DNA of 64,000 bases from Pseudomonas fluorescens (GTDB lineage: Bacteria; Pseudomonadota; Gammaproteobacteria; Pseudomonadales; Pseudomonadaceae). Location of the stretch: contig NZ_CP078138.1 of assembly GCF_019212185.1 (NCBI RefSeq), positions 354,501 through 418,500 on the forward strand, given 5' to 3'. Made by a program: the position numbers and the translations under genes. Positions 51,630 to 61,207 of this stretch are shown piece after piece (positions within the stretch are counted from its first letter, which is position 1; each line of letters begins with the position of its first letter). Under the pieces are notes generated by a model. It saw nothing but the letters and a program-made list of their open reading frames with translations, searched no databases and was not told the origin of the DNA.

Positions 51630-51655
51630 AAGGGGCTACGGCGCGGCCCCTTTCC
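51630..51655 (+). terminator. Terminator after the GGDEF-EAL gene
   Basis: AAGGGGC and GCCCCTT form a seven-base stem around a nine-base loop, followed by TTT. It lies directly after the stop codon. Confidence 0.6.
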
Positions 51656-51690
51656 GTGTACATCACATCCAGTCATTCGGTTATATAAAC

Positions 51691-51715
51691 ATTCTTAAAT
51701 AGTATTTTTAAGAAT
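51691..51715 (+). promoter_or_regulatory. AT-rich inverted repeat upstream of oscA
   Basis: ATTCTTAAA and TTTAAGAAT are perfect arms around a seven-base spacer, within an AT-rich block about 80-105 bases before oscA. The location fits a CysB-controlled sulfur-starvation promoter, and the symmetric arms fit a LysR-type site. The regulator assignment is inference. Confidence 0.45.
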
Positions 51716-51795
51716 ATCTATGGCTCTCTACTATTGCTCCTACGCCGCAAGCAGTGCCGCCACTGCCAGGCACTTCCCCTTTCAGGAGCAGCACC

Positions 51796-51981
51796 ATGAG
51801 CGCATCTCTACGTAGCGTTGACGGACATGACGAAGCCACCATTCTGCGCGAAATCCAGAGCGCCCTGCGCGATCTGCGTTTTGGCGCGGTAGAGATCACC
51901 GTGCACAACGCCCAAGTGGTGCAGATCGAGCGCAAGGAAAAATTCCGCCTGCAGAGCCCGGCCGGCAACAAGCCGAGCTGA
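51796..51981 (+). CDS. oscA: Sulfur-starvation protein OscA (DUF2292)
   Basis: The 61-residue product has the DUF2292 core ([27 protein letters not shown] followed by the QIERKEKFR tail) that defines OscA, needed for growth on organosulfur compounds in Pseudomonas. An AGGAGC site precedes the ATG. It lies 74 bases before sbp, the same order as in P. aeruginosa (PA0284-PA0283). Confidence 0.9.
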   Translation: MSASLRSVDGHDEATILREIQSALRDLRFGAVEITVHNAQVVQIERKEKFRLQSPAGNKPS

Positions 51982-52055
51982 GTCTGCCCGGCACCGGCAA
52001 CCCGTTTCCAGAAAACCATAAGAACAGCCCACACAAAAATTTCAGGAGCTTCACC

Positions 52056-53069
52056 ATGTCGTCGATTCGCCGTTACGCTTTGGCCGCTCTGGCCAGTGCC
52101 ATTTTTGCCGGTTCCGCGGTTGCCAAGGATTACGAGTTGCTGAACGTGTCGTACGACCCGACCCGTGAGCTGTATCAGGAATACAACGCCGAATTCATCA
52201 ACTACTGGAAGAAAGAACACGCTGGCGACAACGTGAAGATCCAGCAGTCCCATGGTGGCTCTGGCAAGCAAGGCCGGGCGGTGATCGATGGCCTGCGTGC
52301 CGACGTGGTGACCTTGGCCCTGGCCGGTGACATCGACGAAATCGCCAAGTTGGGCAAGACCCTGCCCGCCGACTGGCAGAAGCGTCTGCCCGATGCCAGC
52401 ACCCCTTACACCTCGACCATCGTGTTCCTGGTGCGCAAGGGCAACCCCAAGGGCATCAAGGACTGGGGCGACCTGACCAAGAACGGCGTGGAAGTGATCA
52501 CCCCGAACCCGAAAACCTCGGGCGGTGCGCGCTGGAACTTCCTCGCGGCCTGGGCCTATGGCCTGAAAGCCAACGGTGGCGATGAAGCCAAGGCCAAGGA
52601 ATACGTGCAGACCCTGTTCAAGCATGTGCCTGTGCTGGACACCGGCGCACGCGGCTCGACCATCACCTTCGTCAACAACGGTCAGGGTGACGTGTTGCTG
52701 GCCTGGGAAAACGAAGCCTTCCTGGCACTCAAGGAAGATGGCGGCGCGGACAAGTTCGACATCGTCGTGCCGTCGCTGTCGATCCTTGCCGAGCCGCCGG
52801 TGGCCGTGGTCGACAAGAACGCCGAGAAAAAGGGCAACGAGCAGATCGCCGAAGCCTATCTCAAGCACCTGTACAGCCCGGCCGGGCAGGAGATCGCGGC
52901 GAAAAACTTCTACCGTCCACGTGACAAGGAAGTGGCCGCCAAATACGCCAAGCAGTTCCCGAGCCTGGACCTGGTGACCATCGACAAGGACTTCGGCGGC
53001 TGGAAATCCGCGCAGCCAAAATTCTTCAATGATGGCGGAGTGTTCGACCAGATCTATCAGGCGCAGTAA
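52056..53069 (+). CDS. sbp: Periplasmic sulfate-binding protein
   Basis: The 337-residue product has a cleavable signal peptide (ending AGSAVA). The mature start [17 protein letters not shown] is typical of sulfate/thiosulfate-binding proteins, as are [20 protein letters not shown] and [13 protein letters not shown]. It delivers sulfate to the CysTWA transporter encoded downstream. It is separated from cysT by a REPIN. Confidence 0.96.
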   Translation: MSSIRRYALAALASAIFAGSAVAKDYELLNVSYDPTRELYQEYNAEFINYWKKEHAGDNVKIQQSHGGSGKQGRAVIDGLRADVVTLALAGDIDEIAKLGKTLPADWQKRLPDASTPYTSTIVFLVRKGNPKGIKDWGDLTKNGVEVITPNPKTSGGARWNFLAAWAYGLKANGGDEAKAKEYVQTLFKHVPVLDTGARGSTITFVNNGQGDVLLAWENEAFLALKEDGGADKFDIVVPSLSILAEPPVAVVDKNAEKKGNEQIAEAYLKHLYSPAGQEIAAKNFYRPRDKEVAAKYAKQFPSLDLVTIDKDFGGWKSAQPKFFNDGGVFDQIYQAQ

Positions 53070-53087
53070 TCTGACGACCGCCTTACC

Positions 53088-53177
53088 TGTAGGAGCGAGC
53101 CTGCTCGCGATGACGGACGATCAGCCAACCCCTTTGTTGTCTGAGTCACCGCCTTCGCGAGCAGGCTCGCTCCTACA
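53088..53177. repeat. REPIN between sbp and cysT
   Basis: Two inverted REP units, TGTAGGAGCGAGCCTGCTCG and its reverse complement, face each other across about 40 bases. It splits the sbp-cysT spacer and could stabilise the abundant sbp transcript relative to the transporter genes. Confidence 0.93.
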
Positions 53178-53207
53178 GTTGTAACCAGCCATTGACCAAG
53201 GACTTTT

Positions 53208-54026
53208 ATGTCGCGTCGTATCTCCCCCGTCATACCCGGCTTCGGGCTGACGCTGGGCTACACCTTGGTGTACCTCAGCCTGATCGTACTCATACCCCTG
53301 GCGGCGATGTTCGTGCATGCCGCGCAACTGACCTGGGAGCAGTTCTGGGCCATCATCACCGCCCCCCGAGTGCTGGCGGCGTTGAAGTTGAGCTTCGGCA
53401 CCGCGCTGTGCGCAGCCGTGATCAACGGCATCATCGGTACGCTGCTGGCCTGGGTGCTGGTGCGCTACACCTTCCCAGGGCGCAAAATCATCGACGCGAT
53501 GATCGACCTGCCGTTCGCCTTGCCGACGGCGGTCGCCGGTATCGCCTTGACCGCGCTCTACGCACCTAATGGTTTGGTCGGTCAGTTTGCCGCGGACCTC
53601 GGTTTCAAGATTGCCTATACCCCCCTGGGTATCACCCTTGCCCTGACGTTTGTGACCCTTCCGTTCGTGGTACGTACGGTACAACCGGTGTTGGCCGATA
53701 TCCCCAAGGAAATCGAAGAAGCCGCCGCGTGCCTGGGTGCCAAACCCCTGCAAGTGTTCCGCTACATCCTGCTGCCGGCGCTGCTGCCAGCCTGGCTGAC
53801 CGGCTTCGCCCTAGCGTTCGCGCGCGGTGTCGGTGAGTACGGTTCGGTGATCTTCATCGCCGGCAACATGCCGATGAAAACCGAAATTTTGCCGTTGCTG
53901 ATCATGGTCAAGCTCGACCAATACGATTACACCGGTGCCACTTCCATTGGCGTGTTGATGCTGGTGGTTTCCTTTGTCCTGTTGCTGCTGATCAACCTGT
54001 TGCAGCGGCGCATCGAAACCCCATAA
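53208..54026 (+). CDS. cysT: Sulfate ABC transporter permease CysT
   Basis: The 272-residue inner-membrane permease has about six helices and the EAA-type loop [23 protein letters not shown] that contacts the ATPase. It resembles CysT (also named CysU) throughout, including [16 protein letters not shown]. It is followed by cysW after 13 bases. Confidence 0.95.
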   Translation: MSRRISPVIPGFGLTLGYTLVYLSLIVLIPLAAMFVHAAQLTWEQFWAIITAPRVLAALKLSFGTALCAAVINGIIGTLLAWVLVRYTFPGRKIIDAMIDLPFALPTAVAGIALTALYAPNGLVGQFAADLGFKIAYTPLGITLALTFVTLPFVVRTVQPVLADIPKEIEEAAACLGAKPLQVFRYILLPALLPAWLTGFALAFARGVGEYGSVIFIAGNMPMKTEILPLLIMVKLDQYDYTGATSIGVLMLVVSFVLLLLINLLQRRIETP

Positions 54027-54039
54027 GGAGGCGCGAACC

Positions 54040-54912
54040 ATGTCCCAATCGTCTATTAGCGCCGCATCCTCGGCCAACGCCGCCCGCCGTGGCAGCCCCG
54101 GCGCCCGGCGCGTCCTGATTGTCCTGGGCTGGCTGATCTTTGCCCTGTTCCTGCTGTTGCCGTTGTTTATCGTGGTGTCCCAGGGCCTGAAACTGGGCCT
54201 GGGGGCTTTCTTCGCCGCGATCTTCGAACCGGACGCCCTGTCCGCGCTGAAGCTGACGGTAATCGCCGTGCTGATCTCGGTGCCGTTGAACCTGGTGTTC
54301 GGCGTCAGCGCCGCCTGGTGCGTGAGCAAGTACTCGTTCCGTGGCAAAAGCATGCTGGTGACCCTGATCGACTTGCCGTTCTCGGTGTCGCCGGTGATCG
54401 CCGGTCTGGTCTATGTGCTGATGTTCGGCGCCCAGGGCTTCTTCGGCCCGTGGCTGTCGGATCACGACATCCAGATTGTCTTCGCCTTGCCGGGCATCGT
54501 TCTCGCGACAATCTTCGTTACCGTGCCGTTCGTGGCCCGTGAGCTGATCCCGCTGATGCAAGAGCAGGGCACTCAGGAAGAGGAAGCCGCACGCCTGCTG
54601 GGCGCCAACGGCTGGCAGATGTTCTGGCATGTGACCGTGCCGAACATTAAATGGGGTCTGATCTACGGCGTGGTGCTCTGTACAGCGCGGGCGATGGGTG
54701 AATTTGGCGCGGTGTCGGTGGTGTCCGGGCATATTCGCGGGGTGACCAACACCTTGCCGTTGCACGTCGAGATCCTCTACAACGAGTACAACCACGTCGC
54801 CGCCTTTGCCGTCGCGAGCCTGTTGCTGATCCTGGCGCTCTTCATCCTGCTGCTCAAGCAGTGGAGCGAAAACCGTATTAACCGCCTGCGCGCCAGCGCC
54901 GCGGAGGAATAA
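54040..54912 (+). CDS. cysW: Sulfate ABC transporter permease CysW
   Basis: The 290-residue partner permease has a cytoplasmic Ser/Ala-rich N-terminus, about six helices and the EAA loop [22 protein letters not shown]. The segment [19 protein letters not shown] is characteristic of CysW. A GGAGG site precedes the ATG. It is three bases from cysA. Confidence 0.95.
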   Translation: MSQSSISAASSANAARRGSPGARRVLIVLGWLIFALFLLLPLFIVVSQGLKLGLGAFFAAIFEPDALSALKLTVIAVLISVPLNLVFGVSAAWCVSKYSFRGKSMLVTLIDLPFSVSPVIAGLVYVLMFGAQGFFGPWLSDHDIQIVFALPGIVLATIFVTVPFVARELIPLMQEQGTQEEEAARLLGANGWQMFWHVTVPNIKWGLIYGVVLCTARAMGEFGAVSVVSGHIRGVTNTLPLHVEILYNEYNHVAAFAVASLLLILALFILLLKQWSENRINRLRASAAEE

Positions 54913-54915
54913 TTC

Positions 54916-55905
54916 ATGTCGATCGAAGTGCGTAACGTCAGCAAGAATTTCAATGCGTTCAAGGCGCTGGACAACATCAGCCTGGACATTCAAAGCGGTG
55001 AGTTGGTGGCTTTGCTCGGCCCGTCCGGCTGCGGCAAGACCACTCTTTTGCGGATCATTGCCGGCCTGGAAACCCCGGATCAAGGCAACATCGTGTTCCA
55101 CGGTGAAGACGTCTCCGGCCACGACGTGCGTGATCGCAACGTCGGTTTCGTGTTCCAGCACTACGCGCTGTTTCGCCACATGACGGTGTTCGACAACGTC
55201 GCGTTCGGCCTGCGCATGAAGCCGAAGAACCAGCGTCCAAACGAAAGCCAGATTGCCGCCAAGGTCCACGAATTGCTGAACATGGTGCAACTGGACTGGT
55301 TGTCGGATCGCTACCCGGAACAGTTGTCCGGCGGTCAGCGCCAGCGTATCGCCCTGGCCCGCGCTCTGGCGGTGGAACCCAAGGTGCTGCTGCTCGACGA
55401 GCCATTCGGTGCCCTCGACGCCAAGGTCCGTAAAGAACTGCGCCGCTGGTTGGCGCGCCTGCATGAGGACATCAACCTGACCTCGGTGTTCGTGACTCAC
55501 GACCAGGAGGAGGCGATGGAAGTCGCTGATCGCATCGTGGTGATGAACAAGGGCGTGATCGAACAGATCGGCTCACCAGGCCAGGTCTACGAGAATCCGG
55601 CCAGCGATTTTGTCTACCACTTCCTCGGCGACTCGAACCGTTTGCACCTGGGCGAGGACAATCATGTGTTGTTCCGTCCCCATGAAGTGTCGCTGTCGCG
55701 CCATGAACTGGAAGATCACCACGCAGCGCAAGTGCGCGACATCCGTCCGTTGGGCGCGACCACTCGGGTGACCCTCAAAGTCGAAGGGCAGAGCGAGTTG
55801 ATCGAGGCGGAAGTGGTCAAGGACCACGACAGCCTGACCGGCTTGGCCAAGGGCGAGACGTTGTTCTTCAAGCCGAAGGTTTGGCAGAAAGTCGCGAACA
55901 TCTAG
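54916..55905 (+). CDS. cysA: Sulfate/thiosulfate ABC transporter ATPase CysA
   Basis: The 329-residue ATPase has Walker [10 protein letters not shown], a Q-loop in [12 protein letters not shown], signature LSGGQRQR, Walker [13 protein letters not shown] and a C-terminal TOBE-like regulatory domain. It energises the CysTW permease. A strong terminator follows. Confidence 0.96.
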   Translation: MSIEVRNVSKNFNAFKALDNISLDIQSGELVALLGPSGCGKTTLLRIIAGLETPDQGNIVFHGEDVSGHDVRDRNVGFVFQHYALFRHMTVFDNVAFGLRMKPKNQRPNESQIAAKVHELLNMVQLDWLSDRYPEQLSGGQRQRIALARALAVEPKVLLLDEPFGALDAKVRKELRRWLARLHEDINLTSVFVTHDQEEAMEVADRIVVMNKGVIEQIGSPGQVYENPASDFVYHFLGDSNRLHLGEDNHVLFRPHEVSLSRHELEDHHAAQVRDIRPLGATTRVTLKVEGQSELIEAEVVKDHDSLTGLAKGETLFFKPKVWQKVANI

Positions 55906-55916
55906 GTTCACTCGTC

Positions 55917-55968
55917 AAAAAAATGTGGGAGCGGTCCTTAGGGGGGCGGTTCACGCTGCCACATTTTT
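55917..55968. terminator. Bidirectional terminator between cysA and the Mpo1-like gene
   Basis: AAAAATGTGG and CCACATTTTT form a ten-base perfect outer stem, with a further four pairs after one mismatch. A-runs and T-runs on both sides make it work on both strands. It overlaps the last codons of the minus-strand gene. Confidence 0.85.
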
Positions 55969-56475
55969 CTTGCTCACCCGCACCGGCCCCGAGCGCTGTT
56001 CGATCTGCTGCTTGAGCTCCTGGCGCATCCCCAGCAGAAACGCCAACTCCGCTACCACAAACAACGGCCCGACGATCAACCCCGACACGTCATCGACAAA
56101 CGCCGGCTTCTTGCCTTCGTAGTAGTGCCCGACAAACTGGATCACCCAGCCCACCACAAACATCCCGATCCCGCTGCTGAGCCACACCATCGTGCTCTGC
56201 GCCGCCAGCGCGTGTCCGGCCCAAACCGACAGCCCCATCAGCACCGTCATCAGCACCCCCAGCGCCAGCTCAAGGCGCAGGTAGAACCACGCCGAAAACA
56301 ACGCCACGATGACTGCCGGTGAAATCCAGAGGCTGCCCACGACCCATTCGGGGCGCGACAGCAGCACGGCCACCGCCACCACAATCAACGGAATCCCGAT
56401 AAAGTGACTGGCGATGTTGCGCGGGTCACGGTGGTAGGCAGCGTATTGACTGAGATGGTCAACGAGGCTTTTCAT
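55951..56475 (-). CDS. Mpo1-family (DUF962) membrane protein, putative 2-hydroxy fatty acid dioxygenase
   Basis: The 174-residue protein has about four membrane helices and the two His-containing motifs of the Mpo1/YGL010w family, NIASHFIGIPLI near the N-terminus and WVIQFVGHYYEGKKPAF in the second half. Yeast Mpo1 is an Fe2+-dependent dioxygenase acting on 2-hydroxy fatty acids; the bacterial role is unproven. A strong AGGAGG site precedes the ATG. It is divergent from the CRP-type gene. Confidence 0.85.
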   Translation of the reverse strand: MKSLVDHLSQYAAYHRDPRNIASHFIGIPLIVVAVAVLLSRPEWVVGSLWISPAVIVALFSAWFYLRLELALGVLMTVLMGLSVWAGHALAAQSTMVWLSSGIGMFVVGWVIQFVGHYYEGKKPAFVDDVSGLIVGPLFVVAELAFLLGMRQELKQQIEQRSGPVRVSKKNVAA

Positions 56476-56561
56476 TGTTATTTCCTCCTGTAGGGATGTC
56501 GATCATGCCCTGCGGTCCGTCGGCGCTCTGTCAGCCAGACGACAATCAGCTTGGAGAGTGC

Positions 56562-57242
56562 ATGCAAATCCCGGTCTGGCGTTCGCGCCTGATGCAAGGC
56601 CAGTGGTTCAGCCACCTGGCGCCTGAGTTACAGGATAGTCTGCTGGCCCTGGCCCGTGTGCGACGGCTGACGCCGGGGCAGCGCCTGTTCGGCCGGGGCG
56701 ACGCGCCCTGTGGTTTGTACGCGGTGCTCGAGGGGGCGGTGCGAATCGGCGCGGTGAGCGAGCAGGGCAAGGAAGCGCTGTTGAGTCTGATCGAGCCGGC
56801 ACAGTGGTTCGGCGAGATTTGCCTGTTCGACGGCCAGCCACGAACCCACGACGCCTACGCTGTGGGGCCTTGCACCCTGCTGCAGATTCCCCAGGCGGCG
56901 CTGCTCGCCTTCCTCGACGAACACCCTCGTTACTGGCGCCAGCTGGCGTTATTGATGAGCCATAAATTGCGCCTGACCTTCATCAATATCGAGCAGTTGA
57001 CCCTGCTGCCAGCACCAGCCCGCGTCGCCCAGCGCTTGCTGATGATCGCCGACGGCTACGGTGAAATCGAACCGGCGCGCCGGGTATTGCAGTTGCCCCA
57101 GGAGCAGTTGGCGCTGCTGTTGTCGTTGTCACGGCAGACCACCAATCAGATCCTCAAGGATTTGGAAAGCCAGGGGCTGCTGCGGATTGGATACGGCACG
57201 ATCGAGATTCTCGATGCCGCAGGCCTGCGGAACATGGTTTGA
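56562..57242 (+). CDS. Crp/Fnr-family transcriptional regulator
   Basis: The 226-residue product has an N-terminal cyclic-nucleotide-binding-like beta barrel (about 20-130: RRLTPGQRLFGRGDAPCGLYAVLEG) and a C-terminal winged helix (about 150-220: LPQEQLALLLSLSRQTTNQILKDLE). The Cys pattern for an FNR iron-sulfur cluster is absent, so it is of CRP type, but the exact cAMP-binding residues are not conserved by eye. GGAGAG precedes the ATG. The target is unknown; the divergent Mpo1-like gene is a candidate. Confidence 0.88.
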   Translation: MQIPVWRSRLMQGQWFSHLAPELQDSLLALARVRRLTPGQRLFGRGDAPCGLYAVLEGAVRIGAVSEQGKEALLSLIEPAQWFGEICLFDGQPRTHDAYAVGPCTLLQIPQAALLAFLDEHPRYWRQLALLMSHKLRLTFINIEQLTLLPAPARVAQRLLMIADGYGEIEPARRVLQLPQEQLALLLSLSRQTTNQILKDLESQGLLRIGYGTIEILDAAGLRNMV

Positions 57243-57246
57243 AGGA

Positions 57247-58251
57247 TTACCCCAACCCATCCCGAAACTGCCCCGGCGTCATGCCCGTCCAGCGTTTGAA
57301 AGCGCGGCTGAAGCTGCTGGTGTCGGCGAACCCCAGCAGGTAGCTGATCTCGCTGAGTGAACACTGCGGGTCGCGCAGATGCAGCAGGGCGAGGTTTTCG
57401 CGGCTTTCGTTGAGCAAGGTGTCGAAGCGACAACCCTCGTCCGCCAGGTGGCGTTGCAGGCTGCGCAAGCTCAGGTGCAGGGTATGGGCGATGCGTTCGG
57501 CGCTGGGCTCGCCTTCGGGCAATTGCTCCTCGATGGCATCGCGGACCTTGCGTTCCCAGGTCAGCGGCTTGAGTTGCGCCAGGGTGCGTTTGAGCACGGT
57601 TTCGTTGTGCTCGGCCAACTCCGGGTTGGCGTCGTCCAGGTGGCTGTCGAAGTCATCAAGAGAGAATTCCAGGCGGTCTTGCGCGGCGGCGAAATGCACC
57701 GGGGCGCGGAATACCTTGTGCCAGGGGTGCGGATCCGCCGGTTGCGGGCGGCGCAGGTACACGGCCAGCGGCGCGTATTCACGACCCAGGCGATTGCGGC
57801 AGGTGCGCACGTAGATCGCAGCGAAAGCATCGATGGCTTCCGGTGCCGGTGCCGGGCTGTTCTCGGGAACGCTGAGGGTGAAGCAGTAGCGGTCCTCGTC
57901 ACGGCTCAGGTGCAACTCCAGGGCGTCGCTGACCACCTGGTGATAGCGCACGATGCGCTCGAACACTTCGCGCAGACTGCCGCTGGCCACCAACGCATAG
58001 CCCAGTGCGTGAAAGGTGGTGGGGCTGACGAAGCGCGAGACCCGCAGGCCGATCGCCGGGTCGCCGCTGACCTGCACCGCCAATTCCCACAGGCGAGTGG
58101 TGGCTGATAGCGGGTAGCGGGCATTCGGATCGTCCATCAGTTGCGGGTCGAGTCCGGCCTGCAGGCACAGGGCGCCGCTGTCCAGGCCCAGGGCATCGAG
58201 TTGTTTGCGCAGTGCGCGCGTCCAGCTGGCGAGGGAGGTGGGTTCAATCAT
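57247..58251 (-). CDS. AraC-family transcriptional regulator
   Basis: The 334-residue protein has an N-terminal Arabinose_bd-type ligand domain (about 20-200) and a C-terminal AraC/XylS double helix-turn-helix (about 235-330: ERIAHTLHLSLRSLQRHL and LSEISYLLGFADTSSFSRAFKRWTG). It is divergent from the fatty acid desaturase, 100 bases apart, and is likely its regulator. Fatty-acid or hydroxy-acid sensing would fit this AraC subgroup but is inference. Confidence 0.9.
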   Translation of the reverse strand: MIEPTSLASWTRALRKQLDALGLDSGALCLQAGLDPQLMDDPNARYPLSATTRLWELAVQVSGDPAIGLRVSRFVSPTTFHALGYALVASGSLREVFERIVRYHQVVSDALELHLSRDEDRYCFTLSVPENSPAPAPEAIDAFAAIYVRTCRNRLGREYAPLAVYLRRPQPADPHPWHKVFRAPVHFAAAQDRLEFSLDDFDSHLDDANPELAEHNETVLKRTLAQLKPLTWERKVRDAIEEQLPEGEPSAERIAHTLHLSLRSLQRHLADEGCRFDTLLNESRENLALLHLRDPQCSLSEISYLLGFADTSSFSRAFKRWTGMTPGQFRDGLG

Positions 58252-58351
58252 GATGATTGGCGCTTCCGGTCAACAGGTTGGCGTCCACAGCTAGCGCCCG
58301 GGGCGACCGCGCAAGGCAGCATGCGAACCTCAATAACCAGAGGATGGAAGC

Positions 58352-59425
58352 ATGCACGGTACTTCTGCAAGTCCCGATCGCCTGAATGCCCAGCAACGTT
58401 CGGCGCATATTCGTGAAGTGGTGCTGGCCAAGGGTGTCGAATTGCGTGAGCGCTATCCGTTGCTCAAGCATCAGGATGCGTTGGGAGCGGGCATCCTGGC
58501 GTTCGCCCTGGCCGGGATGGTCGGCTCGGCGGTGTTGTACATCAACGGTCACCTGGTGTGGTGGGCGTGCCTGCTGCTCAATGCTTTTCTGGCGTCGTTG
58601 ACCCATGAGCTGGAGCACGACCTGATCCACAGCATGTATTTCCGCAAACAGCGCGTGCCCCACAACCTGATGCTCGGGCTGGTCTGGCTGGCGCGGCCGA
58701 GCACCATCAATCCGTGGATCCGCCGCCACTTGCACCTCAATCACCACAAGGTGTCGGGTACCGAGGCCGACATGGAGGAGCGCGCCATCACCAATGGCGA
58801 ACCCTGGGGTGTCGTGCGTCTGTTGATGGTCGGCGATAACCTGATGGCGGCGTTGATTCGCCTGTTGCGGGCGCCCACCTGGGCGCATAAGTGGAGCATC
58901 CTGCGCCGGGTGCTCAAGGTCTATGCACCGCTGGCGTTGCTGCATTGGGGCGCGTGGTACGTGTTTCTCGGCTTTCACGCCATCACCGCCGTGGCTTATC
59001 TGGCGGGCACTTCCGTGCCGTGGTCGGACTCCACGCTGGCGGTCATGCAGGTGATTGATATCGCGGCGGTGGTGATCATTGGACCGAATGTCTTGCGCAC
59101 CTTTTGCCTGCACTTTGTCAGCTCCAACATGCACTACTACGGCGACGTCGAACCGGGCAACGTATTGCAGCAGACCCAGGTGCTCAACCCCTGGTGGCTG
59201 TGGCCGCTGCAGGCGTTCTGCTTCAACTTCGGCAGCAGCCACGGTATCCATCATTTCGTGGTCAAGGAGCCGTTTTATATCCGCCAGTTGACCGTGCCGG
59301 TGGCGCACAAGGTGATGCGCGAGATGGGGGTGCGCTTCAATGACTTCGGCACCTTTGGCCGGGCCAACCGCTTCACGCGCAAGGCTGCGCCGCAGGCAGA
59401 GGTCGCGCCGGGGTTGCGGGTGTGA
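58352..59425 (+). CDS. Membrane fatty acid desaturase/hydroxylase-family protein
   Basis: The 357-residue membrane protein has the three di-iron His motifs HELEHD, HLHLNHH and HGIHH and about four membrane helices. It is distant from the DesA-type enzyme at 48375-49556. A GGA-containing site precedes the ATG. It is flanked by a divergent AraC regulator and a convergent LysR regulator, and its last 53 bases overlap the end of the LysR gene on the other strand. The substrate is unknown. Confidence 0.85.
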   Translation: MHGTSASPDRLNAQQRSAHIREVVLAKGVELRERYPLLKHQDALGAGILAFALAGMVGSAVLYINGHLVWWACLLLNAFLASLTHELEHDLIHSMYFRKQRVPHNLMLGLVWLARPSTINPWIRRHLHLNHHKVSGTEADMEERAITNGEPWGVVRLLMVGDNLMAALIRLLRAPTWAHKWSILRRVLKVYAPLALLHWGAWYVFLGFHAITAVAYLAGTSVPWSDSTLAVMQVIDIAAVVIIGPNVLRTFCLHFVSSNMHYYGDVEPGNVLQQTQVLNPWWLWPLQAFCFNFGSSHGIHHFVVKEPFYIRQLTVPVAHKVMREMGVRFNDFGTFGRANRFTRKAAPQAEVAPGLRV

Positions 59426-60326
59426 GCGCGGGCTGCGGTGGCTGATCCAGCATCTGCAGAATGTCGATCAGGGCCCGTGCGGCGGGGGACAGTCGATACC
59501 CGGTGCGGGTGACAATCCCGCAGCGGGTGCTCAAGCTCTCGAGGTGCGGCGGCAGGTTGCGCCACTGCAGCAGGGCCACGCTGTCGTCGGTGATCTCCTC
59601 GGCACTGGCGACGCCGATGGCGTTGGACTGCAGCACGATTTTCAGCAGCGCGGGCACGTGCTCGGTCTCGATGCTCGGCGAAAAATCGCTGCGGCCACTG
59701 AGGTTGGCCAGTGATTTGCGAATGCCCGCCGGCAACTGCGTGGTCGCCAGCGGATAGACGAACATGTCATTGGTCGACAGACTTTCCTTGGCCAGCAGTG
59801 GGTGCCCCGGTCGGCAGAAGAACACGCTGCGTCTTGGGGTCAGCGCACGGGTCTGGAAATTCGGATCGGCCTCGAAATGACGGATGTCGGCGATAAAAAA
59901 TTCGATCTCTTCGCGGCTCAGGGCGCGGCTCAGTCGCTGGCCGTTATCCACCTGAAAACAACTGCGCAGCTTCGGGTGTGAGTTGACCAGGCGCGCCACC
60001 GCGTCCGGCACCAGCCTGGCGGCCGCCGCCGGGTCGCAACCGAAGCGTACTTCACCGGCATCGAGCTTGGTCATCTGCGTCACCTGGGTGCTGAGCAAGG
60101 CAGCACCCTGGACCAGGCTCAAGGCATGCTGCAACACCACCTGGCCCTCGGGTGTGGGGCGCAAATCCTTGTGCCCGCGATCCACCAGCACGCAACCGAA
60201 CTCCTGCTCCAGCCCCTGGATGCTACGGCTGAAAGCCGGCTGCGTGATGCCCATGGCGTCGGCGGCACGGACGAAGCTGCGGTGCTCGTTGAGGGCGATG
60301 AAATAGCGCAGCTGGCGGAGGTCCAT
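59373..60326 (-). CDS. LysR-family transcriptional regulator
   Basis: The 317-residue product has an N-terminal winged helix (FVRAADAMGITQPAFSRSIQGLE) and a LysR substrate-binding domain. The C-terminus (about the last 25 residues) is Pro/Ala-rich and is encoded opposite the end of the desaturase gene, suggesting a 3-prime extension into its neighbour. The target genes are not apparent. Confidence 0.9.
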   Translation of the reverse strand: MDLRQLRYFIALNEHRSFVRAADAMGITQPAFSRSIQGLEQEFGCVLVDRGHKDLRPTPEGQVVLQHALSLVQGAALLSTQVTQMTKLDAGEVRFGCDPAAAARLVPDAVARLVNSHPKLRSCFQVDNGQRLSRALSREEIEFFIADIRHFEADPNFQTRALTPRRSVFFCRPGHPLLAKESLSTNDMFVYPLATTQLPAGIRKSLANLSGRSDFSPSIETEHVPALLKIVLQSNAIGVASAEEITDDSVALLQWRNLPPHLESLSTRCGIVTRTGYRLSPAARALIDILQMLDQPPQPALTPATPARPLPAAQPCA

Positions 60327-60450
60327 GGTTTTTGCGGCGTCCTGGAAAGGGCTTGGTGGTGAGGGATGCCTGAGGTTTTAAAGGGGATTTGATATGCCGT
60401 CAATTGATCAGTTTTTATGTTGTTAGATGATATTGGAATATGCACGCCCT

Positions 60451-60552
60451 CCCTGGAGCGAGCCTGCTCGCGATGCTCGTCAACGATGACGCGCGGCAGC
60501 CTGAATCCACGCGGCGTCCTCAGGTTCTTCGCGGGCAAGCCCGCTCCAGGGT
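60451..60552. repeat. REPIN downstream of the DUF6124 gene (copy A)
   Basis: Inverted REP arms begin CCCTGGAGCGAGCC and end GCCCGCTCCAGGG. A 93-base core (60455-60547) is identical to the core at 61313-61405, so the DUF6124 gene and its RNA leader lie between two direct copies. Confidence 0.93.
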
Positions 60553-60577
60553 TTGGGGTCGGTCAACAGAGCGTGGA

Positions 60578-60961
60578 TCATTCGCCCAAATGCATAGCCC
60601 TGGGCTGATCAATCCGCTCCAGTGTCTGCTCCACCAACAGAGCGCCTAGCGAAACCATCTGCTGGATCGCCAGCGCCACATGGCGCTGTTTGCCTTCCAG
60701 CTCGAAGGCCAGATCAGTGCTCATGACATCGACCGCCGCCAGGGTTTGCGAGGCGTGGATCAGCAGGGTTTCGGTGTCCTGATTGGGGATCACGCTAAAG
60801 ACATGCGAGGCGGGTTTTTCTGGTGGTTCGGAAGGTCGGGAGGCCGGGCCGAAGTAGTGGTTCAGCGCGCGTTCGGCGGCGTCGTGGAGGGTGCGGGTGT
60901 CGGGGCTGGCGTAGGGGGAAAAGGTGTGGGGTGGCGGGGGATTTTGAGTGATTTTGTGCAT
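60578..60961 (-). CDS. DUF6124 family small protein
   Basis: The 127-residue protein has a Pro-rich N-terminus (TQNPPPPHTF) and a helical C-terminal region (ASQTLAAVDVMSTDLAFELEG) that assigns it to DUF6124, a Pseudomonas family of unknown function. Its helical half resembles that of the DUF3077 protein at 42928-43203. The ribosome-binding site AAGGAGCT is the 3-prime arm of a hairpin in the conserved leader RNA, so translation is probably controlled there. It is bracketed by two near-identical REPINs. Confidence 0.75.
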   Translation of the reverse strand: MHKITQNPPPPHTFSPYASPDTRTLHDAAERALNHYFGPASRPSEPPEKPASHVFSVIPNQDTETLLIHASQTLAAVDVMSTDLAFELEGKQRHVALAIQQMVSLGALLVEQTLERIDQPRAMHLGE

Positions 60962-61200
60962 GGTAAAGCTCCTTGATTGGCGGAGCTGCCACACATCGCC
61001 GCGACGCGATGGAGGGTGGCAGCTGTACGCAGGTTCGCGGACCGGGAATCAAGGAACCCGGCATACCCGAAGGTATCCCGCGCACAGCTGCCATAACGCA
61101 AAGCAGTAGACGATAAAAAAGCGCCAACTCAAAGCGAATGATGGCGCTGTGCGCCTTGATTGATCCGGGCCGCGACGCCCGATCGCTGAATGGGCAGCGA
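60962..61200 (-). ncRNA. Structured regulatory RNA, copy 2 (DUF6124 leader)
   Basis: It has the same element order as copy 1 on the minus strand: hairpin TCGCTG/CAGCGA; hairpin CGGGC/CCCGG with loop tag TCGCGG; terminator-like GCGCCA/TGGCGC followed by six T (61115-61147); stem GGCAGCTGT/ACAGCTGCC enclosing a UUCG hairpin (GGTATGCC side) and the anti-tag CCGCGA; stem AGCTGCCAC/GTGGCAGCT enclosing the second TCGCGG tag; and AGCTCC/GGAGCT masking the ribosome-binding site. Several stem bases differ from copy 1 in compensating pairs. The upstream terminator-like hairpin raises the possibility that the first part is a separate small RNA. Confidence 0.74.
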
Positions 61201-61207
61201 CCGTCGA

